Of a stretch of DNA of 64,000 nt, positions 9,840-21,100 are shown piece after piece (position 1 is the stretch's first letter; every line of letters starts with the position of its first letter). The notes below the pieces were generated by a model. It did no database searches. It saw nothing but the letters and a program-made list of their open reading frames with translations, and was not told where the DNA came from. Source of the stretch: Epiperipatus broadwayi. Taxonomy: Eukaryota; Onychophora; Udeonychophora; Euonychophora; Peripatidae. The DNA lies in assembly GCA_028023455.1 (NCBI GenBank), contig JAQFVV010006255.1, positions 1,614,001 through 1,678,000 of the forward strand, written 5' to 3'. A program made the translations under genes and the position numbers.

Positions 9840-10060
9840 GTGAATAATATTTCTGTAGTGTAATTTTCATTACTCCATTCTTACACATGGTAGGGAATGA
9901 TTTCTTTCCACTTTTAACACCTTGTGGAAGGGTGTAATCATAAGCATATAACCACAGACATCTGAAAAAGATGTATGATCCCCTAGGTGCACATTTTGTG
10001 CTTCACCAGCACTCATCAGTTATCCCAGAACACATTCTCTTACACATATTTCTATCATTG
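9840..10060 (+). repeat. Single copy of the repeat that forms the 63-kb foldback
   Basis: The sequence from AATATTTCTGTAG through TTAACACCTTGTGG and the ACATCTGAAAAAGATG stretch matches one arm of the palindrome at 63051-63333. It continues through CCAGCACTCATCAGTT, a motif also present in both arms of the foldback at 37190-37724. It looks like a member of a short non-autonomous repeat family. There is no coding capacity. Confidence 0.65.
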
Positions 10061-10252
10061 TTCAGTATATATAAATAGGGAATTATTATAGTTTAATAGA
10101 TAAGTTTCAGACCATTTGATGGAAGTATATTAATAAAGATATATATATTAATAATATAATTCGATGTCTATTTCTTCAAAGCAATATACATAATTATATA
10201 ATTGAATATTTATAAATACAGTAATCAGATATATTTTTAAAATTTTTATCCT

Positions 10253-10297
10253 CTTAGGAGCACTTTTGACTATCCTCATAGTCCTTGTCAACTAACA
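10253..10297 (-). ncRNA. Hammerhead-like motif in inverted arm
   Basis: Minus strand: TTAG, core TTGACAA, stem II with GACTAT/ATAGTC (six pairs, loop GAGG), AAAA where GAAA is expected, AGTGCT, C at position 17, then CTAA closing stem I perfectly. Core G12 is lost, so this copy is probably inactive, but its stems are the best preserved of the subfamily. Confidence 0.5.
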
Positions 10298-10364
10298 CTT
10301 TGAAAGGCTAACCTTCCCACAATTCTGTGATCTTAATGTTTGCTGCCATATATTTTTGTTTGCC

Positions 10365-10815
10365 ATATATTTCGAATGATCAAGTAAATTTTGTAAAGAA
10401 GTTTCATAAAGATATATGTGATATAGCATTTTATACACCTCCTACATTAAACAAATTAATAAATAATTCTAAAAATAAAACCTCATTTATAAATAAAAAT
10501 TGTATCATTTATAAATGGATATGTAGGTGTGGCAGTGGATATATAGGTGAATCAAAATATATGTTGGAAAAAAGAACTAAAGAGCACTTGCTGTTGTTAA
10601 AAAGAATTCAGAAATTGAATCAAAATTGCAAAGTAGATAATAATGTTTCAGCATTTGTTTTTCACAACCATAATAATTCATGTATTTATGGTTTTAACTT
10701 CAATTAGAATAAAGTTAAAATATTGCAAATTTTAAAAAAATAACAACAAAAGAAAAATAAAAGAAGCTATGCTAATATACAAATACAAACATGACTTAAT
10801 AGGCAGGCAGCAAGC
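10365..10815 (+). pseudogene. PLE GIY-YIG fragment with frameshift
   Basis: From about 10365 the frame reads a linker (NDQVNFVKKFHKDI) and then the GIY-YIG region (CIIYKWICRC, GYIGES, KRTKEH), ending at a stop at 10705-10707. The remaining C-terminal part (NNNKRKIKEAMLIYKYK, equivalent to the catalytic-Glu helix) continues in another frame after an indel near 10725. The RT is absent. This is a dead, 5'-truncated copy closely related to the fragment at 3608-4129. Confidence 0.85.
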
Positions 10816-10857
10816 ATTAAGATCACAGAATTGTGGGAAGATTAGCCTTTTAAAGTG

Positions 10858-10899
10858 TTAGTTGATGAAGACTATGAGGATAGTTGAAAGTGCTTCCAA
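10858..10899 (+). ncRNA. Hammerhead-like motif in right arm
   Basis: TTAG, core TTGATGA (only position 3 departs from CUGANGA), stem II ACTAT/ATAGT with loop GAGG, GAAA, AGTGCT as minimal stem III, unpaired T, then CCAA, which pairs with TTAG except at one base. This is the closest to consensus of the non-canonical copies. Confidence 0.55.
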
Positions 10900-10969
10900 G
10901 TGGATAAAAAAATTTTTAAATGTATCTGATTACTGTATTTATAAATATTCAATTATATAATTACATATA

Positions 10970-12960
10970 TATATATATTAATATGCTTCCAAACAGAAAG
11001 CCTCTAGCTTGTCAAATAAATTACATTAAAAAAAATTGAATATATATAAATGGTTAACAATTTTCGAAAATGAGATAGAAGATTATGTCTTTTATCATAA
11101 TCCATTTTTAGTTAATATTCAAGAAAATTTAAATAAATGTGTAAACATGGATAAATGCCCTATAATTAGGCAGGGTGTGGTGCATTGTTGAATTATTGGA
11201 AACTTAAAAAGGATTGTAATGAGTTTATAAGTTTATTCATTTTTATGTACATATATATTACTAGTTATGTTTATTGTAGTATAATATGAATAATGTCCAT
11301 TGAGTGGAGTTGCCTATTTAAAGCTAATTTACAGTAGTACAATATATTGTAACTATTACTTATAATAAAAATATGACTTGTGGATCAAGTTAGAAAGTGA
11401 AATCATAATGCTAAGATGAAGTTATTAAGCTCTAAACATTAATTTACAGAATATGTTATATTCTCTGTATGGTTCTAATTTTAAATTAAGACTCCATTTG
11501 TGTAATATTTATTAGGTCTTTTGCTAGGTTCGGAATCACTGAATGCTATTTTATAACTTCTGGAAATCAGTCTTGTTTTTTTTTAAGTGTAGCTATTATT
11601 TGAAGTTTGCTTTTTATTTGCACTTCAATAATATTGAAAAAATAGAAAAGTTCTAAGTCAAATACCTGCTCATATTTTTGGTAGCAATATACTTGTAGTA
11701 TATATTATCAAGCAGTACTTACTTTTTAATCCAGGAATTAATGCATACATTAACCACTAGTATAATCTACAATGAATTATAATAAATTTTTATTATTATT
11801 GGTAAATTAATTTAACCTCACTATAAAAGTAAAGAGTTGCAGAATGGTTGAAAAGCCATTTAATAACTATACTTGGTGATCAACATTAACTATCATCTGA
11901 ACTAGTTCTTCACAAAATGGATGAAACTATCTCTTGGTGAATGCTGGAACAAACCAGGGAATCACTAATAATTTTGGATGCTGATACAGAATGTTGAATA
12001 AAAATTAGAGTGAGATGGAAGAATAAAAAAGATAAGAAAATTTTGAAAAGCTGTTTGTACATATTTCATCTGTGTAACATAAAGTTAAAATCATAATGAT
12101 CGCTTTATTTTCCATATAAATATACAAAATGAATGTTAAAATTAATTAGTGGTAAAGTCTGCAGTAGGTTTTAACAAGCCAATGTTGACAGGTGAGCATG
12201 TTTCACATTTTCACAAAGTCCAGCATGCATCAGCAGGAATATTTGCACATAATGACTTTTTACAATATGATACTATAAATAGGTGACGTATGAAATTAAT
12301 TTCAATTGTTTTTGTATTGTGTGATAAATAGTTAATAATAGTCTAAGTGCAATAAGTATTTTAAAACTTTAATTTATATTTATTTTTGATCTTTACAAAT
12401 TGTTGTTTCTATAAAATAATAATTTACACATTTTTTTTATACATTTTCTTTTATGACTACTACTTGCTTTTGTAACTTCTTATGCTTAGTAAGAATAAAA
12501 TTGTAGCAGGCTTGTGTTGACACAATAATATTTGAAGTGTTCTTTGTTGTACTTTTTATTACAATATTAACAAAAGCAAGATAATGAAATCACAAACTAT
12601 TAATATTTATTTATATCTACCTTATTATCTATATTGATGTATTTTTTTTCTTCATAAATTTAGTTGATATTTAACAATTTAATATTAAATACATATATTT
12701 AATGTGAGCAAAGAACAAAACCTAATTTATTTGTTTCATTAGTATCTTTTACCGTCTTATGCAAAAACTGGTGATTGCAAGATGTCATGGTTCCAGCAAG
12801 AAAAATTGCATTTTGTTAATTATATAAATTACACTATTTCTTGATAATTTTATACCTCTATTATGATAAACATATACATTTTTTATAGATAATATTATGG
12901 TTGAATCTAAGAAAAAATGTAGACAATATTTAGTATTGTTTTCCTGAAAATTTGTGATGA
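10970..12960. other. A+T-rich stretch, no recognised gene
   Basis: A + strand frame around 11040-11170 is open for about 40 codons but matches nothing I know and is not reported as coding. Nothing else stands out except homopolymer runs. Confidence 0.4.
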
Positions 12961-12977
12961 TGGTGTTTTAGTTCTAA

Positions 12978-13223
12978 TTATATATTGGATTATTTCCATC
13001 ATCTAATATAAGTATTGAATGTCTTTAGAAACTTTGTTTAAATATTCTAAATACATTCAACTGTTAGTAATAGCACACAGGTCAGTATATACGCAACGTT
13101 TCAAAAGGTATTATTCTCTCTTCCTCAGGGGTTCCTGGCCTGATCAGTGACAGTACTAGCATGGGAATCAAACTTGAACCCTTAGATTCTTGAATATTGA
13201 ATTTTAAGATAATACTCTAACCA
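12978..13223 (-). mobile_element. tRNA-derived SINE, left half of inverted pair
   Basis: This is the reverse complement of the + strand unit at 13230-13492. The head with the A-box-like TGGTTAGAG lies at the inner end (13216-13224) and the tail with CATTCAATACTT at the outer end. The two units are separated by only about a dozen bases. Confidence 0.75.
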
Positions 13224-13229
13224 ACGATG

Positions 13230-13492
13230 GCTCACTTGGTTAGAGAATTATGTTAAAATTCAATATTCAAGAATCTAAGGATCCCGGTTCGATGCTAGTA
13301 TTGTCACCGTCCGACCAGCAACACCTGAAAAAGAGGGGAGAATAATATCTCTCGAAATGTTGTGCACATGCTAACCTGTCTGCTATTATTAATAGTTGAA
13401 TGTATTTGAAATATCTAAATAAAGTGATTTTTTTCTAAAGCCATTCAATACTTCTTATATTAGATGATGGAAATAGTCCTATATATAAATAC
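13230..13492 (+). mobile_element. tRNA-derived SINE, right half of inverted pair
   Basis: The head contains a pol III A-box-like TTGGTTAGAG and a B-box-like GGTTCGATGC, about 45 bases apart as in a tRNA gene. A unique body follows (ACACCTGAAAAAG, GAGAATAATATCT). The tail contains GTTGAATGTATTTG and ATTCAATACTT and ends in ATGGAAATAGTCC. The same unit occurs at 30138-30414 and, as a fragment, at 21069-21173, so this is a dispersed family. It would depend on the enzymes of a LINE or similar element for copying. Confidence 0.8.
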
Positions 13493-13959
13493 AGCTGATA
13501 TCCATGATTTCAAATCATCAAAGGAAAAAATTTTATTGATAAATTTATAATTTTTTTGTAGTAAATTTATTCACTTGGTGTTCTTTAAATATTACAGTTT
13601 TTAGAGAAAAATCAAGATATTTTTGTATAGGAATTAATGTTAAGTAATTTAGTCACACTATGAGATGGTATTTTTTTTTTTTTTAAGTATGTATTATTTT
13701 GCTTGCTAAATGTTGTTTGTGAATGTGTTTTGATATATAGTCTGATGTTTTATATTTACAAAAAATAGATTTATACAAAAAACAGTGAATTTATTACATA
13801 GTAAAAGCTAGTTTAATATAATATTCCTTTTATGCACTTGTCTCAATCAATCAGTGTGTATCTGTTTCTGGAGCTACTTGTTAATTGCTATTTCAATGCA
13901 AAATAATATTTGATAAAACACAAAATGAAAAGAATGACAGATTATAGTAGTATTAGTTA

Positions 13960-14165
13960 TATCGTCAAAGAATTGTCTAATATTATCTTGGATATTACTG
14001 GACTTTGTGAAGTAAGTGGAAAAGGTGAAGAGACAATTGATGTTTTAACAATAGACATGTACTGTATTATCATGGCCCAAATATTGGAGTTTGCAGAAAA
14101 AGAAAAACTTTATGATCCATGTCTATTTCTGTTTAGCATTTTTTATCAAAAACAGAAATTCAGAA
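13960..14165 (+). pseudogene. Fragment of RTE-type LINE endonuclease
   Basis: The + strand encodes GLCEVSGKGEETIDV, then after an internal deletion EFAEKEKLYDPCLF and FYQKQKFR. These resemble the exonuclease-endonuclease-phosphatase (APE-like) domain of RTE-clade LINEs, often annotated in animal genomes as craniofacial development protein 2-like. A large middle part is missing, including the DFN motif. It meets a second fragment in opposite orientation at about 14163. Confidence 0.7.
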
Positions 14166-14757
14166 TATACAGTTTTTCTTTTTTGCAACCCCCACAAGTC
14201 TATGACCTCTCTCATTTCTGTAACCATACCCAAATTTACCTACATCACTCTTATCTTTCAATTGTTTAGCAATTCTAACATTAAAGTCTCCCATGATAAC
14301 TTTACAATGTTTGATCTGATCAAAAGCCTTTTGTGCATCTATATAAAAATCTACTTCTTCATCACAATGAGAACTTGTTGGGGTATAAATCTGAATTATT
14401 TGTGGTTTGATATTTACCATTAAGTTGAATAATTAATCTTTTTGCCACACTGTGTGATACATCATCAATCTTCATAATGTCGTTCTTCCACTTTTATTTA
14501 TAATGAACACTACTCCACTTGTACTTCCAATATTTGTGTCTTTATAATACAGTACATGTCTACTTTTTAAAATCACTTGTCTCTTCACCTTTTCTTCTAA
14601 CTTCACAAAGTCCAATAATGTCCTCTTCTTCCACATCTTGTAATATTTCTTCACTTGAAATTGATCTGCAGGTGTAAGTATCTAAATAAAAGGTCATCAT
14701 TAAATGGCAGCCTGGATTTGCAATCAAGTTATTCTTAGTACCCTCCACCTTCCTCAC
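14163..14757 (-). pseudogene. Inverted fragment of RTE-type LINE endonuclease
   Basis: Minus-strand pieces in several frames carry EEDIIGLCEVRRKGEE (near 14600), IQIYTPTSSHCDEE (near 14380), VIMGDFNVRIAKQ (near 14300) and GYRNERGHRLV (near 14195). These are the successive motifs of the APE-like endonuclease of RTE-clade non-LTR retrotransposons; the MGDFN segment holds active-site residues. Stops and frameshifts break it. No reverse transcriptase follows. It faces the + strand fragment at 13960-14165 tail to tail. Confidence 0.85.
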
Positions 14758-14769
14758 TAACTGCTGCCT

Positions 14770-17700
14770 TGGCTAGTGACTTTATAGCCTGCTGTAAAGA
14801 AGTGCTATAATTTAGTTTTGTCTGTCATGATTGTAAATATCTATTAGAAGAAAAAAAAGCTCATTTACATACACATCCATTTATTGTTCATCTACGTAGG
14901 TGCTTAGTAGATAGCATCATGATTTAAAATTGATATTGGTGATAGTTTTTGTGCTTGAGTAGCTGGGTAGTCTTACAACTCTTTTGTAAATTAGTTGAAT
15001 ATGGGAATATAGATAATAATTATTTAATAAATGTTCTTATTTAGCAAATCTAAAAGATCTCTACATTAGTTTTTAAATGTTAAAAATATTAATCTCAGTA
15101 AAATGAAGTATACCCCTGTCAGTTTTGTATTTGAGCTATTATTAATCAAAGGTTTAACTAATATGTTGTGTTGTTGTTTCATTTTTGAACCTAGCTTCTT
15201 ATGCTAAGTTTTTTTAATAATATCTAGCAAAAAAAAAATTTGAATTTTAATTAAGCTTTATTTTCCTTTTGATTTAATTAGCTATATTAGAATTTGAAGG
15301 TGGAATTAATATATCATTAATAAATACTGTTTTTGCATTTGTCAGAGAATATGAAGTTGGATTATGTAATATATTAAATGTGTCATAAGATGAATTTTTA
15401 TCCTTGTTTAGATATTTTGAGGTTTGCTTAATATCAATTCATTTTGATTTTATTTGTGCTGAATCATTTATTGTTCTTGTTAATTCATATTCAGCACATA
15501 ATGATGCCATTTTTTAACAATTATCCTATATAAGATGATATTGTATCAGCTTTATAAAATTTGATTTGATCATGAATATTGTCTATGAATGAGTATATGC
15601 CATCATTATATTGATATATATATATATTGTTAGATGTCTTGATTGTTGGGAATATTTCCATATTACTGCAGCCTTTTTTATCACATTGGATTGGAGACTG
15701 CTTTATTCTTCTTACAAATCTGGTTTAATTTATTCTGATAGATTTTTCATCTAATTTTTTCTTAAACTTTTAGAGATTATGTCAGAAAAATTAAGGAATT
15801 TAGGTGAAGTGGGCATAATTTTTAATTATTAATTTTAAAAAATGAAAATTGCATATATGTATTGTGATGGTGACTGATAATGATCAAACCCTCATCACCA
15901 GGTTTTTTCAGCTGGCACTATTCAGGTGTTAGTTGACTCATGAAATGTAAAAGTATGAATATAATTTAAAAACCAAAAGGGACATTTGTGGCCAATATAC
16001 ATACACACATAATATTGTCAGATAGGTAGGAAAATATTTGCATGTTGAAAAAAAATTTTTTTGTGTGTGTGATATTAATTTTTTTAATAAATTTTCTTTA
16101 ATGTATTTTACATCATTTTTTTGTGTCTAAGACAAGAGAAAAAAAAACTAATTAAAATGTATGTTTGTTTATTTAAATTGGCAGATAAAGAAAAAAAAAA
16201 AAAATGCTAAAAAGATTTCATTGATTGTCTTTGGTATAAAATATTTTGTAGAAAAAAATTTGTTAACAATATTTAATAAACTGGAAAATAATTAGATACA
16301 TTGTGATATATATTTTTTAAAATTATTATTTTTTATGTACCTAGAGATTGTATCATTTAATGTATTGATAAAATTCTTGAAATTCCTTTTTTTGTAAAAA
16401 TACAACGACTCATCTGCCAAGCTGATAAAAAAAAAAAAAAAAAATGGAATAAAAGATTACAACATTCTGTTCTTTTGCGTACATATGATATTAAAAAACC
16501 AAGCTAAGTGGGCAAAGGGCAGTGAGCCATTCGCCATCAGCAGTCCAAAATCAGAAGTCAGAGCAATGAAAAAGTGAGTGGACAGTCAGTGAGTGGTTAA
16601 TAATTTCACTATAGTGAAGAAACAAGAAAAAAATGAATCCCTGAGGAACTGTTGGAATCCATTTTTGAAAGACTCAACACAACAAATATTAATGCAGCCA
16701 GAAGAGTCAAGTAAACTAAACAAAATGTAATAAAGGTTTGCCAAGTACACCAGTTCTAATTGTCAAGTAATCACCATGTGAACTGTTCCATTAGCAAGAA
16801 AAGTAACAGAATCAAAATCATCTGTTTCTCCTGGTTGTAATCGCACTCTTGAACAGAGCTTTGTAAGTGGAAGCATACAAGGGAGGCTTTGTTTAGCTAA
16901 GAACAGGGAGGAAATAGCCATCACAGAAGCCAGCATCATATAATGTCACCTGTGAGTAATTATTGGGAGATGAGTTTGAAATATTTAGAGAGAGAGCAGA
17001 ATGGTATAAGTAAGAAAAGAATATTTAAATTTATTATTTTATTTTTTTTTAAATAAGAAATTAATATCTTATCAAAATTAAGCTACACACATACAATTGT
17101 ATGTATATATGTAAAATTAGATAACGATGTATATAATTTTTTTGGTATTTGTTAATATGGCGGAAACATGATTTGAAATATAATGTATCTTGCTGATATA
17201 CTTTTTTTTTTGTTGTTGTTGGTGTAATATCATTGATCAGCTTGGTTATTCTGTATATGTGTGGGTGGGTGTGTATTTATATGTGGATGTGTATTATATG
17301 CCCACAATTTGTGGTATGAGTCCATACCATAAGAAACTAATAGAAAGGAGGGTGTGTTCCTTTGCTGCTAAGTATGTATTATAGATTAGATTTTTTTTCT
17401 TTTGTTTTATCTTTATTTTAATTATTTTTTGTTTATTTCTAATTAAATTAATAAAATAAGTTGTTTGTTGTAATTAATAAAGAACTGGTGTTCAATGTTT
17501 CCCTCATCTCACTCCATAGTTCATGTGAATGATATAGTGTATTTACTGTAAGGATACTCACCTTGAGAATTAGAGTAATAGAGCTAGCATTTGGGATAAC
17601 CTGTAAGGGAATATCGGGTTTATTTTTCTATAAGGGTCTTGCAGGGCATTTTTCTATGAAAGTGGTGCTTAAAGTTTTGGGGCTTTATAACATGCTTTAT

Positions 17701-18037
17701 TTTGGCTAAGCTTGGTTGACCCTGGTGGAGATGGTTATCCAAATAAGGTGATTAGAAAATATAACTGATAGCTGTCAGTTTAATTACCATTTTAGCTATA
17801 ATAACTAGAATTAGTTATTTCGCTCTGCCTTATCTGCTGGTTGAGTTACAGGATTTGAACTCAGTAGTGGTGGGTAGGGTAGTTCCCATTACAATATATA
17901 CAGTAATAATAATAAATTAATCTTCAATTTTTTATTGAATGATGATTAAAAGTTTTCATATATTTTTATTGAATTAGTAATTGCAATGTAAATTTTTGTC
18001 TTTGTTTAATACTATTATTCTTTTTTTTTTTTTAAAG
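14770..18037. other. Non-coding stretch before first recognised neuroguidin exon
   Basis: No exon with good splice sites and NGDN-like coding was found. The block 16490-16990 is clearly richer in G+C than its surroundings, but its frames are full of stops and it matches no family I recognise. A B-box-like patch on the minus strand near 17850 hints at an old SINE. The rest is A+T-rich and featureless. Confidence 0.4.
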
Positions 18038-18175
18038 GGTATTAGTTTTTTGGAAGTGAAGTTTCATTTATTATTATCTTATCTTATCAATCAAGTTTAT
18101 GTTGCATTACGGAAGCTGTATGGACAGAAAATTGAAAAAGATAGTAGCATAGACAGATTAATTGAAATACGAACG
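18038..18175 (+). CDS. NGDN: NGDN exon (GISFLEVK...IEIRT)
   Basis: Preceded by a pyrimidine tract and TTTAAAG, followed by GTAAGT. 46 codons, phase 0 at both ends. It encodes the core of the Sas10/Utp3/C1D domain: GISFLEVKFHLLLSYL matches GLSFLEVK..LLLMYL of human NGDN. The preceding residue in human is Lys from the upstream exon; the AAG before this exon is intronic. Confidence 0.95.
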
Positions 18176-21100
18176 GTAAGTTATATTAAAAAATGATATG
18201 TTACCTTCCTGTGTTAACATGTTTGTATTTTCTATTATTATCAGAACAGTAAATGAGAAATAGGAATTTTTATTTAGATTGGCAGACTATTCATTAAAAA
18301 TAACTCATGAAATGATGGAATGGCAAACTTGAGAGCTAAAAGAGAATTAATTCTCTGCTAAATCAAGTGCAAAATAAAAAAAAATCTTATTTTTATCAAT
18401 TCTTTGGAACTATTGTCTGCCTGCCTGAATATCAAGATTTCCAAAGTAACCATCTATATTATTTAATCAAGAAATTAATATTATATGTTTTTTTCTTCTA
18501 ATAAATAAATTATTAAAACAGGAAAAACTAAGTTAAAAGATATTTTTTGATATTTAAACTTAAACTTGAGTATATGTAAGATAAATTAATTAAAATTATA
18601 GCAAAGTTAAGATTTATCAGCCTCTAAGACTCAAAAGGTGCAAGGCTTGACTTTCAAACGTATTTGTCAGTCTCTAAGACTCAAAAAGGAGTAAGGCTTC
18701 ATATATTGGTATTATATTTGATTATTTGTGACTTATGGGTAGATGAACAGTATTAAAACTGAGATAATCCTTGTAGTATTCATGCTTTTTTATACATCTT
18801 AATGTCCTAATTTTTTGTTTTGTATTATCAAGTTGAGAACCTATTCATTCTTCTCATAGTTTTTGTAATTTTTAGTATATATGCATTTTACTTAATTAAA
18901 GTTTGTTTAAAATTGCAAAAATTATATACAATATCAGAAATTGCTGCAATCATTAACAATAAAAAACAAAGTTCACTCTACTACCTGAATGTTTTTTCTT
19001 ACTTTAATTTTTATTATACAAAATATACATAAAAATATATTCATAAATTTATGATATAAACAAAAATTAACATTAACACAAATTTGTAATCATAAATCTA
19101 TATGAGATTTTAATCAATAATATAATGATTTCTGTAATATAGTGGACAAGAATGTCAAGATTAAGAGATTCTATATCGGTCAAGGCAACTTTTCATTATG
19201 CTCTTAGCATTGCAGATTAAATCCATAGTCAGACCGCACAATATAAATAATTTATTAAAATATTGCACCTCTGATAGAATGAAGTGGACTTATTATAAAG
19301 GTAGGAGAAAGAAAAAGATGTAGTTGAGAAAAATAAATATATTATTTTACTTAACTCTTAATTCAATATTTACATGTATATTTGCACTGCATTATGTGCC
19401 TATTTAAATAGAAATTTTATATAAATCTATTTTATATATTTTTGTGAAAATGTCTGGGGGCCGGATTGAGAGCTTTTCTGGGCTGGATGTGGCTTGCATG
19501 CTGGAAGTTTTTCACCCCTGCATTAAGTTGTTATCCTATATTGAAATCATGCAAGGTTTATGAAATAAATTCCCTCTATAAACTATATTAACTTTTAAGT
19601 ATTTATTTGTTATTTTAAAATTTGCTTGAAATAATTAAAAATGTTTTTAGAAATTCAATTAATATTGATACATTGGATGTTTATTACATTGATAACATTG
19701 TTTGAAAACATATTATTTAAGTAATTTGTAATCGATGTATAACGTATGGTCTCTTGCAATGGAGATTGTTATATTTGACTAATCAGTTAGTAATTAAATA
19801 TTCATTTCTACAAGTTTTGTACTTAAAACTAAATTAAATGATCATTCAAATTATCACTAGAATTCAATTTTTATGGTTAAATATAACCAAAATTCCTATT
19901 ATAGAACATAGGTAAACAAATATACATTAATTAAAATTCACTCTTATATTTATTTAATAATCATAAGAAGTCATTTCAACTTATCAGAAAATTAAAACTA
20001 CAAACTAATGTGAATATTTATATATATATTATGATTATTACAGTTATTTTTAAAAATGTTTTATTAATGAAAAAATATGTTACTAATATTATTTTTTAAA
20101 ATAGGTTTTAGAGAGAATCAAGCCAATTGACCAAAAGTTGAAATACCAGCTTGACAAACTTGTTAAGCTGTCAGTTACAGGGAGTTTCAGTAAGTTAATA
20201 AATATTTTGCTAAGATTTATTTAATAATTATATTTTATAATGCATACTTGTTATATTTATATATATTTAGCAATAGTATATTTTAATTGTTATTTCTAAA
20301 TATGACTTAATTTTTTTATTCATCAACTTTATTTACATAATTATTATTTTTTTTTTTTACAATTATTAATTTATTCATATTTATTTTTTAATTGTTGATA
20401 TTTTTTTAAATTTACTGGTGTGATCTTTCTGCTTTCAGAACCCTACTGTTCAACTGAAAGTATTTCACAGCTATTTATATCATCTTTTTTATAGTAATGT
20501 TTGTGTTTTAGAGATGCTATGGAATGTAGCAATATTGTATTTAGGATACCAGAAACTGATTATTTCAGTGGTTTAACAAAAAATACATATTCTATTCAAT
20601 TCAAAGATAATCAACAAAATGTGAGTTATTATACATGATGTACATGAGGAGCTTCAAACAAAGTATAACATATGTCATAGCTCTATTGTACTTCACTTTA
20701 ACTTATTATTGAAATACATTTAAAATGTAAGCATATTCAGTAAAAGAAAACAATTGGGGATATTAATTTTTTGGAAAATTTTGGAAATCATAAAATTCAT
20801 TCCAAATGTTTAATTCATTTACCAAATTAAGATATACTTTATCTAAATTAGGAATTATAAACTTTACCTACAAACAAAATATAAATTATTGTTATAAATA
20901 TATGAGTAATATCAACACTTTAAAGATATAAAAATTTATTCTTAAAATTAAATTAATAAACCATCATTTATATTATTATTATTCTTTGAGAAATAACAGT
21001 ACTTATAAATAAGTTAAGATTTAGTGTTTTCATGAAGGTTTATGATGACAACATTTTAATTGTATTTATTTGTTGGACTATTTTCATCATCTAATATTAA

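Larger units (their letters stand above)
10190..10965 (+). mobile_element. Truncated PLE with mirrored terminal arms
   Basis: The left arm (about 10190-10340) is the inverted complement of the right arm (about 10805-10965). Both contain the PLE 3' tail, including the end of the coding region, and a hammerhead-like motif. Between them lies a + strand GIY-YIG fragment. The layout is the same as at 3.3-4.1 kb, and the tails are related, so both belong to one subfamily. The outer edges run into (AT)n sequence on both sides. Confidence 0.8.

Noticed and set aside
17190-17384. 64-codon + strand frame near 17.2 kb
   Set aside because: Begins in a T/G-rich simple stretch, shows no family resemblance and has no splice context linking it to NGDN.
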